In this document: positions 13,289 to 21,224 of the stretch, piece by piece
Position numbering within the stretch: position 1 is the first letter of the stretch
Layout of the letters: each line of letters opens with the position of its first letter
Source: a virus
Strand: one strand, 5' to 3'
DNA: 21,224 nucleotides
IMG/VR virus record: IMGVR_UViG_3300033148_005474
Span: 1 to 21,224 of that record
Made by a program: the position numbers and the translations under genes
Notes under the pieces: generated by a model
Seen by the model: the letters and a program-made list of their open reading frames with translations, nothing else
What the model was told of the DNA's origin: nothing
Database searches by the model: none

Positions 13289-13507
13289 ATGGCGCGTGGA
13301 ACAATGGATAAGCGATTCGGGGCAAAGCAGTGGTTCCCCGTCCCACAGCGCGAAATAGACGATAGATCAAGAGATGAGATATCGCGTGATGATATCCATC
13401 CTCGCGGCATCCCGGAAGACTATTGCCGGTATTGCGGTTGGGGAAACCCAATCAATGCCGGCGTCTGCGGATTCTGCGACACGAAAGAATGGAGAGGAGA
13501 GAGGTGA
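13289..13507 (+). CDS. Small zinc-ribbon protein in the head gene cluster
   Basis: The 72-residue product has CRYCGWGNPINAGVCGFC near its C-terminus: two CxxC pairs around NPxxAxVC, a clear zinc-ribbon of the RanBP2/zinc-ribbon type. The N-terminal half is basic and probably unfolded. GGGGAGG precedes ATG 13289. Its role in a head operon is unknown; it may bind nucleic acid or a head protein. Confidence 0.65.
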   Translation: MARGTMDKRFGAKQWFPVPQREIDDRSRDEISRDDIHPRGIPEDYCRYCGWGNPINAGVCGFCDTKEWRGER

Positions 13508-13513
13508 AGAGAT

Positions 13514-14209
13514 ATGTTTCCAGCACAGGCCTATAATCGCAACATAGCGTCTGAGCCGCGTTCGTACACCTGCGGATCGGCCGCAACGTACACGCACGGC
13601 CAGTGCCTGCGCACAAACAACGGGCGGGCGGTCGCCCCGGCTTCCACGGCGCTTGCCGGGTTTATCGGGGTCTATGCCGGCGCGACCGGGACTCTTGCCG
13701 TTGGCGATTCCATGAAGATATGGGACGATCCGAATCTCGTATACGAGTGCAGGATGGACACCGGCACGGTCTTGACCGATACCGCCGGGGCCGGTAACGG
13801 CGTATTCACGGACGGGCACGAGGCGGACGAGGGATGTCTGTTCGTGTTCCTCACGGGCGACAATGCCGGCAAGGTCGGGATCGTTAAGTCGATATCGGCC
13901 GGAACTTCCTTCGTCGTTCGCAAGCCGTCCTCGGCTACGGCGTATTACTCCGCGGCCGTCGGCGACACCGGGATCGTTATCCCTGGCATTGGTTACAAGG
14001 CAGAATGCGACAGCACCTACACCATGTGTGACGGAACGGTCAAGGACGATGGCGTCCTTCTGGTCGTCGATCTTTCCGAGCCGCTAAGGCGGGCTCTGAC
14101 CGGCAGCAACATTTCCGTCGATACATCCGACACGCGAAAATGGGCGAAAATTTACGTGTCCATCGCGAGCGTCCATCGCCACATTGCTGGCGGGCAGGCT
14201 GCGGCATAA
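13514..14209 (+). CDS. Probable head structural/decoration protein
   Basis: The 231-residue product lies directly before the major capsid gene. It is beta-rich with many Gly, Ala and Thr (GFIGVYAGATGTLAVGDSM, DNAGKVGIVKSISAGTSFVV). The place and composition suit a capsid cement or decoration protein of the kind often encoded next to Mu gpT-like capsid proteins, but no defined family motif is visible. GAGGTGAAGAG precedes ATG 13514. Confidence 0.6.
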   Translation: MFPAQAYNRNIASEPRSYTCGSAATYTHGQCLRTNNGRAVAPASTALAGFIGVYAGATGTLAVGDSMKIWDDPNLVYECRMDTGTVLTDTAGAGNGVFTDGHEADEGCLFVFLTGDNAGKVGIVKSISAGTSFVVRKPSSATAYYSAAVGDTGIVIPGIGYKAECDSTYTMCDGTVKDDGVLLVVDLSEPLRRALTGSNISVDTSDTRKWAKIYVSIASVHRHIAGGQAAA

Positions 14210-14230
14210 ACCTGGAGGAGGTGAGCAACA

Positions 14231-15166
14231 ATGGCAGTACTTATAAAGTCTATGTTTCCGGATTCTCTTACCGTCGATATCCGGATGTACTTCGATGAGA
14301 CGTACAACGAGTATTATGAGCGCGAGATGGCTCGTCTCAAGCAGTTCGTGAAGTTCGATACCACGGGCAAGAAGGACGAAACCTATTCCGGAATGGGCGG
14401 CGTTGGAGACCTCGAGGAGTACAACGGCTCGGTCAACTACGAGCGCGTGTACGAGGGGTACGATACCACCCTTGCGGTGTATACATTCGCGAAGGGGCTC
14501 GAGATCGACCTCGAACTGATTGAGGATGATCTTCAGAAGAAGATCGAAGCGAAGCCGCGCGAATATGCCAAGGCGGCGGTCCGAACGCTGGTGAAGAACT
14601 TCATCAGCGACATCTTCGAAGATGGTAATGCGGCGCTTCCGAAATTCCAGAGCGGTGGCGATGGTCAGACGGCTCTATTCGCTTCGGCTCATCCCTCTAC
14701 GGTTCCGGGCGTGGCGACTCAGAGCAACGTGAGCACGAACTCCCTCACGCTCGATAACTTCTGGTCGGCGTACAACGCGATGCGTGAGTTCAAGAACCTC
14801 GATGGCGAGATGATTGACGGCGAGCCTGATATCCTCGTCACCGGGATTGCGCTTGAGCGAACGGCGTACAACATCCTATACACGGCTCACGAGCCTGGCT
14901 CGAGCGACTGGAACGCCAACGCATTCGACCAGAAGACGGGCAAGATCAAGATCAAGCCCATTGTCCTACCGCACATATCCGGTAATAAGTGGTTCCTGAT
15001 CAACTCGACGATCGCCAAGGAGCGGCTTATCGTGCTTGAGCGTATCAAGGCCAAGCTTCACAAGATGGCTAATGTCGATTCGTTCTCGCTCAAGTTCGCG
15101 GCGCGTGCGCGGTGGGCCTATGGATTCACCGACTGGCGCTGGGGCTACGGCAACTACCCGACGTAA
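14231..15166 (+). CDS. Major capsid protein, Mu gpT-like (HK97 fold)
   Basis: The 311-residue product matches the Mu-like major head subunit family. Key blocks are an early helix (MYFDETYNEYYEREMARL), VYEGYDTTLAVYTFAKGLEI, DLELIEDDL, then GDGQTALFASAHPS (family: dG..LFs..HP), and the C-terminal domain AARARWAYGFTDWRW. Length agrees with the family. It forms the icosahedral shell. A strong GGAGGAGGTGAG lies before ATG 14231. There is no sign of an N-terminal delta domain, consistent with a separate scaffold upstream. Confidence 0.85.
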   Translation: MAVLIKSMFPDSLTVDIRMYFDETYNEYYEREMARLKQFVKFDTTGKKDETYSGMGGVGDLEEYNGSVNYERVYEGYDTTLAVYTFAKGLEIDLELIEDDLQKKIEAKPREYAKAAVRTLVKNFISDIFEDGNAALPKFQSGGDGQTALFASAHPSTVPGVATQSNVSTNSLTLDNFWSAYNAMREFKNLDGEMIDGEPDILVTGIALERTAYNILYTAHEPGSSDWNANAFDQKTGKIKIKPIVLPHISGNKWFLINSTIAKERLIVLERIKAKLHKMANVDSFSLKFAARARWAYGFTDWRWGYGNYPT

Positions 15167-15185
15167 GGGAGGAGGTTGATCTATA

Positions 15186-16136
15186 ATGCGTAAGTACAGG
15201 ATGATCTTCCTCGCCCTCGCCGTTGCCGGCCTGTGCATGGGCGCGCGCCTGATGGACATCAGCAATTTTCACGGTGGGGTCCGTATCGTTCCAGATGGCA
15301 CGATAACCAACAGCTTCGAGGTCGAGAACACGAGCGGCACGGACATCTTCACGATAACCGCCGCTGGGGCTGTATCGTCCACGGGCAACCAAACCATTAC
15401 GGGCGACTCGACAGTATCGGGAACAGTGCAGGCCGAGCAGTTGACGAGCACGGACGACGCGACGATCGCGGATGACATGGATGTTGGCGGCAACTTGTCA
15501 GTGACCGGCACAAGCTCTTTGAGCGATGACGTGTCGATAACGAACGATTGCACGGTTGGCGCCAACTTATCTGTTGTCGGGACGTCGAATATGACCGGCA
15601 ACGTCACCATGAATGCCGGCCTTACGGTGGCGACCGCGAAGACCGACTTTCGCCGTCCGGTGAGCATGGGTGAGGCCATGTGGACCGAGACCGGGACATG
15701 GACTCTCGGCAACGCATCGGACTACTTCCAGATATCCAGGGCGGCTGCGGATAGTATTGATGACATATACTTTCCGATCGCGGTACCGGGTCGAACCACG
15801 GCCAGCAAGGGCATGAAGCTGACGTCGGTGGATATCTATTATGCGCTTAGCGGTGGCGATGCGGACAGCGTTGAGGTGGTCTTGAAAGAATGGACCTACC
15901 CGGCAACTGGCGACGGCATATCGGCATCGACTGTATCGACATCGTATGATGCTGATCACGACACCGAAGCCAAGAGATACGCTTCGGGCAACCATACGCT
16001 GACGCTGACGGTTGACTCTCCTGCGTTCCTCGGGTCCGATCGCGGCCAGTACATCAACGTCACCATCGACAGCTCTGGAACATCGGTATTCTATATCTAC
16101 GGGATCGTGTGTAACTACACCTACGCCCCGTACTGA
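15186..16136 (+). CDS. Signal-peptide-bearing beta-repeat protein, probable virion fibre or decoration
   Basis: The 316-residue product starts with a typical export signal: MRKYR, hydrophobic MIFLALAVAGLC, then MGAR, with a possible cleavage after Ala. Residues about 55-145 hold short beta-helix-like repeats (GGNLSVTGTSSL, GANLSVVGTSNM and GNVTMNAGLTV), common in phage fibres and appendages. The C-terminal half is beta-rich. It lies between capsid and adaptor genes, where head fibres or decoration proteins are usual. A signal peptide is unusual for such a protein. GGGAGGAGG precedes ATG 15186. A strong hairpin follows its stop. Confidence 0.7.
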   Translation: MRKYRMIFLALAVAGLCMGARLMDISNFHGGVRIVPDGTITNSFEVENTSGTDIFTITAAGAVSSTGNQTITGDSTVSGTVQAEQLTSTDDATIADDMDVGGNLSVTGTSSLSDDVSITNDCTVGANLSVVGTSNMTGNVTMNAGLTVATAKTDFRRPVSMGEAMWTETGTWTLGNASDYFQISRAAADSIDDIYFPIAVPGRTTASKGMKLTSVDIYYALSGGDADSVEVVLKEWTYPATGDGISASTVSTSYDADHDTEAKRYASGNHTLTLTVDSPAFLGSDRGQYINVTIDSSGTSVFYIYGIVCNYTYAPY

Positions 16137-16146
16137 TATTTCCCAC

Positions 16147-16170
16147 GGGGAGGGGCTCCGGCCTCTCCCC
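16147..16170 (+). terminator. Strong hairpin after the signal-peptide protein gene, possible terminator or processing site
   Basis: GGGGAGGGGC (16147-16156), tetraloop TCCG and GCCTCTCCCC (16161-16170) form a 10-bp stem with one G-U pair. It is followed by TTCATCTGT, a poor T-run, so it may stop only part of transcription or stabilise the upstream mRNA. Since the downstream genes lack an obvious own promoter, read-through is likely. Confidence 0.55.
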
Positions 16171-16214
16171 TTCATCTGTATCATTATGGCACACTCAGGA
16201 GGAGGGCGATAACA

Positions 16215-16499
16215 ATGGCGATGGCGCTTGTAAGCAACGTCGCGACCGCCACGGCTACCGGGACTGTAAAGAGCGGAGCATGCTGGATCACTGGTATCGT
16301 AGTTACCGGCCCTGCAGCGAACGATGGAACGGTTACTGTCTACGATGGAACCAGCACAAGCGGCTCGGTGGTAGGTGAGTACTACATGGACGCGAAGACG
16401 ATGGTTGTTGATCCGATCGCGAAAAGGTGCGAAAACGGGATTCATGTGGCATTTTCCGGCACTACCGATCCGAAGCGCATCGTTGTACATTTCGCGTGA
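16215..16499 (+). CDS. Small structural-type protein, 94 residues
   Basis: The product is beta-rich, Thr/Val/Gly rich (NVATATATGTVKSGACWI, GTVTVYDGTSTSGSVV) and ends DPKRIVVHFA. It resembles small phage decoration or head-tail proteins with one beta-sandwich domain, but no defined family. AGGAGGAGGGCGA precedes ATG 16215. Confidence 0.6.
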   Translation: MAMALVSNVATATATGTVKSGACWITGIVVTGPAANDGTVTVYDGTSTSGSVVGEYYMDAKTMVVDPIAKRCENGIHVAFSGTTDPKRIVVHFA

Positions 16500-16527
16500 T
16501 GGATGATGAGCGGGGAGGGCGGAAACC

Positions 16528-17214
16528 ATGACATACGATGAATATCTGAACGAGATCGGAGGGTGGTTGAAAGATCCCTCCCTTTCTCGCACGAAGGACC
16601 TCGTCGGCGGGGCGGGCATCGACAACTACATCAACAACGCCAGGCGGGAGGTTGCCCGCCTTCTGTATAGTTTGGACGGGCACGACACATTCACAACCAC
16701 GGCCGACCAGGAAACCTATTCGCTTCCAGACAATCTGTGGATAATCGAAGAGGTCGTTTACGATTGGCCCAACCGGCGGCCGTTGACGCAACTCTACACA
16801 GCCAACGATTACTATCAGTACTACACCGAGACGTCGGGAACGCCACAATATTACTGGCTGCGGCGCGACGATATACAGGTGGGCTCAAACGCGGGGACGA
16901 AGAAGCTGTTTCTCGTCCCGACACCAGACACGAGCAGCGTTACATGCCGGCGGGATTACTGGATGCTTCCGGCTGACATAGACTCCAGCAACCAGACATG
17001 CGACCTCCCGACGGACCACGATCACGTTGCGGCGCTCTACGCGGCCACCTTGCTAGCGTCGCGCGCCGGTGATGACCGGAGGGCCGAGAAACTCGATCGG
17101 CTCGTCAGCGACATGATGCACGCGCGGAGGGTCGATAGAAATGCCCGTGCCGGGAAAGCGCGATCGATTCGTCCGTGGTATACCGCCCGGAAGGGGAGGT
17201 TGTACAGAAGATGA
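16528..17214 (+). CDS. Head-tail adaptor protein (gp4/gp6-like)
   Basis: The 228-residue product has the pattern of phage adaptors that dock under the portal: a short helical N-terminus (YDEYLNEIGGWLKDP), DNYINNARREVARLLYS (family: W.N.A...va), a beta region (TFTTTADQETYSLPDNLW), and a C-terminal helical hairpin (DHDHVAALYAATLLASRAGDDRRAEKLDRL) with a basic tail. It is followed by a paralogue that starts inside its stop codon (ATGA). The role is to seal the head and connect it to the tail. Confidence 0.75.
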   Translation: MTYDEYLNEIGGWLKDPSLSRTKDLVGGAGIDNYINNARREVARLLYSLDGHDTFTTTADQETYSLPDNLWIIEEVVYDWPNRRPLTQLYTANDYYQYYTETSGTPQYYWLRRDDIQVGSNAGTKKLFLVPTPDTSSVTCRRDYWMLPADIDSSNQTCDLPTDHDHVAALYAATLLASRAGDDRRAEKLDRLVSDMMHARRVDRNARAGKARSIRPWYTARKGRLYRR

Positions 17215-17945
17215 AGCGAGTAAGTCATGATTCGGCGTTCGGGATTCTTGTGGCATGTTCAGCGTGGGCCTTTCTGTGTCTCGGCCTGTGTCTGTGCGGC
17301 CCTGCAAGTGGAATGTCTCGCTCTGACATGCGCGAGGATGTCCGCGATTTGATAGCGGAAGAGAGCACGGCCTACATCACCGATGCAGAACTGAACCGAT
17401 GGATCAACCGGGGACAGTATGAGGTCGCGCTACTACTCACGGAAGACCTGCTATGGGAACTGTCCGCGAGTTCTACAGAGGAGATCACGATAGGGAAAAG
17501 CGAGTATTCCATCCCATCCGACATGCTGCGGATAGTGAACATGCATACAGACACTTACGAGGTTAACGTGGTGTTCTCGAGCCACGGGCCGCGATACCGA
17601 CTCAACACATCGTTCAATTCGGACCAGACGAAGCCGACCGCCTACATCCAAGGCAATTCGATTCTGGTCTACCCGGCCAGCACGAGCGCCGGAACGATGA
17701 CGATCTTCTACACCAAGCGGCCTTCGGAGATGGCGACGGACGCGGCTACGCCTGATCTCAATCTGGTTCTCCATGACTTGATAGTGTATTACGCTGGTTC
17801 AAAGGCGGCGATCAAGATACGTGACTATGGGATGGCGCAGACACTTCAGCGGATGTTTTACGAGAAGATCAAGTTCCTGAACCAGCGCTTCCCGGGCAAG
17901 AACAAACAGGAGGAGCCGATCACAAATGGAACCCAGACTCGTTGA
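17211..17945 (+). CDS. Second adaptor-like protein with an N-terminal signal/membrane segment
   Basis: The 244-residue product is an adaptor paralogue from about residue 35 on: MSRSDMREDVRDLIAEEST, then TDAELNRWINRGQYEVA, ITIGKSEYSIPSDMLRI and a helical C-terminus. The first 34 residues are a hydrophobic leader (FGILVACSAWAFLCLGLC) with a signal-peptide shape. ATG 17211 has GGGGAGG about ten bases upstream, while the ATG at 17313, which would give an ordinary adaptor without the leader, has no such site. A virion adaptor with an export signal is odd. It overlaps the previous stop as ATGA. Confidence 0.7.
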   Translation: MKRVSHDSAFGILVACSAWAFLCLGLCLCGPASGMSRSDMREDVRDLIAEESTAYITDAELNRWINRGQYEVALLLTEDLLWELSASSTEEITIGKSEYSIPSDMLRIVNMHTDTYEVNVVFSSHGPRYRLNTSFNSDQTKPTAYIQGNSILVYPASTSAGTMTIFYTKRPSEMATDAATPDLNLVLHDLIVYYAGSKAAIKIRDYGMAQTLQRMFYEKIKFLNQRFPGKNKQEEPITNGTQTR

Positions 17946-18081
17946 AGCCGGAGGATATCTTTACGTTGATGCGTTCTTCCGTGTGCCGAGATTCCTTGCT
18001 CACCTGCTCGTAATAGAGCGCGAGGGGCACGGCGGAGGCGAAGAAACAGAGGATGATGACGATGACCTGGTTTGCGAATAA
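17926..18081 (+). CDS. Small acidic protein, 51 residues
   Basis: ATG 17926 follows AGGAGG at about 12 bases and overlaps the end of the adaptor gene; the stop TAA at 18079 overlaps the fibre gene start. The N-terminal half is hydrophobic/aromatic (GGYLYVDAFFRVPRFLAHLLV) and the end is acidic (EETEDDDDDLVCE). No family is recognised. The overlaps on both sides suggest translational coupling. Confidence 0.5.
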   Translation: MEPRLVEAGGYLYVDAFFRVPRFLAHLLVIEREGHGGGEETEDDDDDLVCE

Positions 18082-21000
18082 TATCCGGATACTTGTCGTG
18101 ATTGCAGCCTTCTCCGCGCTGGTATCCGTCGCTCAGGCGGATACGTTCTTTTTCAAATACTATCCTCAGCCGATGGAATGGCTGGACCAGTATTCGCAGA
18201 TCGGGACGGCGATACGGGCTCTGATGGCCGACATGAACGACAACCTGGGGGTCCTTTCGGGTGACAACACGTGGACGGGAACGAACACATTCGCGACGAT
18301 TGAAGTCACGTTCGCGGATATCGATACTGCCGAGATAGATGCCTTGAATGTTGATGCGTTGAATGTGGAGATAAATGACGAGAGCGTGGAGGTAGACGTC
18401 ATCTCGGGCGCGACATATGACGATCTGAACGACTACCTGAACTGTATCCAGAGCGCCGGGGCCATCAGTGGCGGGACAATAACGGACGACGGCGACGGAA
18501 CGATCACGGTTGCTCCAGGCACCGGCATCATCAAAAGCACGGACGACGATCTTGGAGAAAACTTCTTTTTCGATTGGGACACAGCGGCGGTTTCGTTGAC
18601 AGACGATAGTATCAATTGGATATACATTACGTATAACGGAGGAAGCCCAGAGGCAACAGCAGAGACGAGTATCAACAATATCAACCATCATGACGAGTTT
18701 GTTATAGGGCGGGTATATCGAGATGGAACCGAACTCCATATCCTGAACGTGGGGTCGTACTATTCCAACTTCTTCCATAGGGTGTGTTACTGGGGCTTCG
18801 AGGTGGAGGGATTCGAGCATGCGACCGGAGCTGTAACGAGTGAGACCGGAACGAGGAACATCGCGATAACATCCGGCGTGTGGTATTGTGCGATGAATCG
18901 GTTCACAACCAACTCATTCGACAGCAGCGGCGCGGACACGTTCAACTATTGGTATCGGGACGGTGTCGGCGGGTGGACGCAGGTTACTGGCGAAACTCAG
19001 ATCGATAACCTCCACTACGATGACGGCAGCGGAACCCTTGCCACCTTAGGAAATACTAGATATGGAATTCATTGGGTATACATGGCCAATGATGGGAACG
19101 TTGATGTTGTCTATGGCCAGGGCAGCTATCGTATCGGCCAGGCGAGGGACGCCAATCCTCCGTCTGCGCTTCCAGGACTGTTGACGAACATGTCATTCCT
19201 TGTTGCGAAGATTATAATCCAGAAGAACGACGCGACATTCACAAGCATCGAAACCCCATGGGCCACTCCGTTCACGGTATCGGTAGTCGAAGAGCACAAC
19301 GATTTGGGTGGGCTCCAGGGCGGCACCACGGACGAGTATTACCATCTATCATCGAGCGACTACAACGAGCTCACGGACGGAGGAACGACCACGGTCCACA
19401 TTCACGATCACGGGGATCTTGACGGTCTTGGTGACGATGATCATCCCCAATACGGGGCACTGTCTCAAAATGAGACAGTTACCGGAACATGGGCGTTTGA
19501 GGCCGGGACGACCGCCGAGGCCAATATATCCTTGACCGATACCGCCGAGATTCGTTTCGTCGATTCGGACGGGGATCATGTCGGGTTCGAGGTTGGCGAT
19601 GTGACGGCAAGCCAGATATGGGTTCTGCCGACTGCGGACGGTGCGGCCGACGAGTACCTGAAGACGGACGGAAGTGGAAATCTGTCGTGGGATGCTCCGT
19701 CGGGCGGTGGCGGTGGCGGTAGCCCGGCCGGCGCGAACGGCGATATCCAGTTCTATGACGATGGGGATTTCGGCGCGGACACCGGCGATTTCTATTACGA
19801 CACGGCGGAGACCGAGCTTAATTCGCCGCTGATTAATGTACCCACGACCACGAGCACGGAAGGGCAATACATGATCGGCGGCTCGCAGATAATCCATACC
19901 TACGGCACAGAAAATGCGTTCTTTGGTGGGAGCGGTAACTTCACGCTATCCGGCGCAGACAAAAATGGAGGGTTCGGGAAAGAATGTTTAGTTGCTCTAA
20001 CTAGCGGCGATTACAATTGGGCGGGGGGATATCGGAGTTTATACAAGGTCAATAGCGGAAGTTATAATGTTGCGGGCGGTCGTGAGTGTCTATACAACGT
20101 AAGTAGTGGGACCAACAATCTTGCGTTTGGAACTCAGGCCGGCTACAGCTTGACGACCGAAAGTTACAATATTCTTCTTGGAACTTCCGCCGGGTTATAT
20201 CTTCGCGGAACTGGCAACAGTATGATCGGCTACAATTGCGGGCTTGGAACATCTGGGTCTACGCAAGAGGATCGGAACACTGCATTTGGGTATCAATGCA
20301 TGCAGGGTATAGCCGGTGGTGATGAGAATTGTGGTGGTGGGTATCAAAGCCTGTACAACCTAACCACGGGCTACTATAACGTCGCCTGGGGACCGAGAAC
20401 ACTCAGGACAACTACAACCGGGCATGAGAACACGGCCTTCGGAACTGGTGCGCTTCGCGCTGGCGCGGCAGGGGGATACCTTCAGACCGCGGTCGGATAT
20501 CAGGCTGGCTACAGTGCAACAGGCAACTATTCAACGTTCGCTGGGGCGAAAGCCGGGTATTCGTGCACCGGGTCCAAGTGCTTGTGTCTGGGCTATGAGG
20601 CCGGGAAGAACGAGACGAACAGCAACCGGCTACATATCGCCTACGATGACGCGACAACGTTGATCTACGGCGAGTTCGACAACGGATATGTCGGCATCAA
20701 CCAGCAGGCCGCAACATGCACGCTCGATGTGAAAGCGGACGAGTCGGCCGGCAACGTTGCGCGCTTCTGGAACGACGGCAACAACGCTGACCGATATGGT
20801 ATAATTATTCAGAACGGGACGGACGACAATTCGGGCACGAACTACCATATCGCGTTCAGGGACGGCGACGGGGACAATGTCGGGTTGATATCGAGCTCGG
20901 GCGGGACGGTGACCTATGGCACATTCACCGGGTTTCATGAGTGTTTTCTACCAGAGGGAACCCGCCCCGAATATGGTGACCTCTTGATCCTTCTAAGGGC

Positions 21001-21224
21001 GACGACGAAGAGCAACCGGCCTCGACAGCCTGAATATCTCTGCGGTCTCAGTTCCAGGCCGAAAGACAAGCGGGTATTCGGCGTCTATTTCGGAGAGCAC
21101 TCGGAGAAGTTGCAGCCCCGAGGCGGGCGGGTCCTCGTTGCCGCACTTGGGGATGGGCACATCAGGGTCTGTGGCGAGGGTGGCAACATAGAGGCCGGGG
21201 ACTATCTTCAATCCTCGAGCGTGC
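18062..21224 (+). CDS. Long tail fibre / adhesin with signal peptide, 3' end outside the window
   Basis: The frame is open from ATG 18062 to the right edge, at least 1054 residues. ATG 18056 is another possible start. Parts in order: signal-like N-terminus (ILVVIAAFSALVSVAQA); a fibre-type entry (SGDNTWTGTNTF); beta domains; a His/Asp block near residues 410-465 (HNDLGGLQGGT, HIHDHGDL, DDDHPQY) common in tail fibres; a Gly-rich hinge GGGGGSPAG; about 240 residues (618-860, 19914-20640) of YadA-head-like repeats of the type NxAxGxxxLYNxTxG; and from residue 954 TFTGFHECFLPEG, VFGVYFGE and GGNIEAGDYLQSSSV. This last part looks like the C-terminal intramolecular chaperone/autocleavage domains of large fibres. 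The protein is expected to form trimers and bind the host surface. Confidence 0.8.
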   Translation, partial: MTWFANNIRILVVIAAFSALVSVAQADTFFFKYYPQPMEWLDQYSQIGTAIRALMADMNDNLGVLSGDNTWTGTNTFATIEVTFADIDTAEIDALNVDALNVEINDESVEVDVISGATYDDLNDYLNCIQSAGAISGGTITDDGDGTITVAPGTGIIKSTDDDLGENFFFDWDTAAVSLTDDSINWIYITYNGGSPEATAETSINNINHHDEFVIGRVYRDGTELHILNVGSYYSNFFHRVCYWGFEVEGFEHATGAVTSETGTRNIAITSGVWYCAMNRFTTNSFDSSGADTFNYWYRDGVGGWTQVTGETQIDNLHYDDGSGTLATLGNTRYGIHWVYMANDGNVDVVYGQGSYRIGQARDANPPSALPGLLTNMSFLVAKIIIQKNDATFTSIETPWATPFTVSVVEEHNDLGGLQGGTTDEYYHLSSSDYNELTDGGTTTVHIHDHGDLDGLGDDDHPQYGALSQNETVTGTWAFEAGTTAEANISLTDTAEIRFVDSDGDHVGFEVGDVTASQIWVLPTADGAADEYLKTDGSGNLSWDAPSGGGGGGSPAGANGDIQFYDDGDFGADTGDFYYDTAETELNSPLINVPTTTSTEGQYMIGGSQIIHTYGTENAFFGGSGNFTLSGADKNGGFGKECLVALTSGDYNWAGGYRSLYKVNSGSYNVAGGRECLYNVSSGTNNLAFGTQAGYSLTTESYNILLGTSAGLYLRGTGNSMIGYNCGLGTSGSTQEDRNTAFGYQCMQGIAGGDENCGGGYQSLYNLTTGYYNVAWGPRTLRTTTTGHENTAFGTGALRAGAAGGYLQTAVGYQAGYSATGNYSTFAGAKAGYSCTGSKCLCLGYEAGKNETNSNRLHIAYDDATTLIYGEFDNGYVGINQQAATCTLDVKADESAGNVARFWNDGNNADRYGIIIQNGTDDNSGTNYHIAFRDGDGDNVGLISSSGGTVTYGTFTGFHECFLPEGTRPEYGDLLILLRATTKSNRPRQPEYLCGLSSRPKDKRVFGVYFGEHSEKLQPRGGRVLVAALGDGHIRVCGEGGNIEAGDYLQSSSV
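19914..20640 (+). repeat. YadA-head-like repeat region in the tail fibre gene
   Basis: The translated sequence repeats a unit of about 21-23 residues with N-x-A-x-G and A/G-Y or L-Y pairs, for example NNLAFGTQAGYSLTT, NTAFGYQCMQG, YNVAWGPRTL and NTAFGTGALR. In trimeric autotransporter heads and similar fibres such units stack as a left-handed beta-roll. The DNA repeats are diverged, so this is an old protein repeat rather than a recent DNA expansion. Confidence 0.7.

Noticed and set aside
15567-16625. A 352-codon open frame on the minus strand, and a similar one of 320 codons at 17858-18820
   Set aside because: Both lie antisense to well supported + strand genes, have low-complexity Arg/His/Pro-rich translations, lack ribosome binding sites and match no family. 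They come from the codon bias of the sense genes.
1-21224. A DGR reverse transcriptase or an A-rich template repeat inside the window
   Set aside because: No + strand frame shows a reverse-transcriptase pattern such as YxDD, and I found no segment resembling the variable regions with A at the variable sites on either strand. If present they lie outside.

Overview
The window looks like part of a tailed double-stranded DNA bacteriophage, or a prophage of the same kind, from an unidentified and probably uncultured bacterial host. All supported genes are on the + strand, tightly packed, often overlapping as ATGA, and preceded by strong AGGAGG-type ribosome binding sites. Head and packaging genes are recognisable: a large terminase, a portal with a coiled-coil end, a scaffold-like protein, a Mu gpT-like major capsid protein, two gp4/gp6-like adaptors and a long tail fibre. 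No RNA gene, transposase, integrase or CRISPR array was seen.

Layout. Bases 1-1442 hold an early/replication block: the end of an unknown gene, a lambda O-like replication initiator with six iteron-like repeats inside its coding sequence, and a small cysteine-containing protein. Bases 1470-2451 hold two small unknown genes around an M15 zinc peptidase (probable cell-wall lytic enzyme). Bases 2472-5317 hold three tandem formylglycine-generating-enzyme (FGE/SUMF1) fold domains in two open frames. Bases 5304-7337 hold small zinc-ribbon genes mixed with damaged genes: a frameshifted conserved phage gene, a truncated gene, a decayed C5 cytosine methyltransferase and the stub of a fourth FGE gene. 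A good sigma70-type promoter at 7315-7343 then opens the packaging/head block: small gene, TerL, a membrane protein, a small gene, a second strong promoter with a terminated leader, portal, scaffold, zinc ribbon, a probable head protein, major capsid protein, a signal-peptide-bearing beta-repeat protein, adaptors and a fibre that runs off the right edge.

The most interesting part is the FGE array. The 3' end of each FGE domain has the look of a diversity-generating retroelement (DGR) variable region. Between copies 1 and 3, the last 33 codons of the domain differ at nine bases, all at first or second codon positions of codons ending in C, T or G, as expected if the template had AAC, AAT or AAG there. 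The coding sequence upstream differs freely at third positions. A fourth variable-region stub survives behind the broken methyltransferase. Each FGE end is followed, in frame, by a small cysteine-rich domain with its own ribosome binding site hidden in a Lys/Glu linker. No reverse transcriptase or template repeat lies in the window, so the DGR reading is an inference that needs the flanking sequence.

Two regulatory structures also stand out. The first is the six 11-bp-phased repeats inside the replication gene, followed by an A-rich stretch, as in the lambda origin. The second is a consensus promoter that makes a leader of about 80 nt ending in an intrinsic terminator whose T-run touches the portal start codon. 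Four proteins of the packaging/head/tail block carry N-terminal signal peptides or membrane segments, which is unusual for virion proteins.
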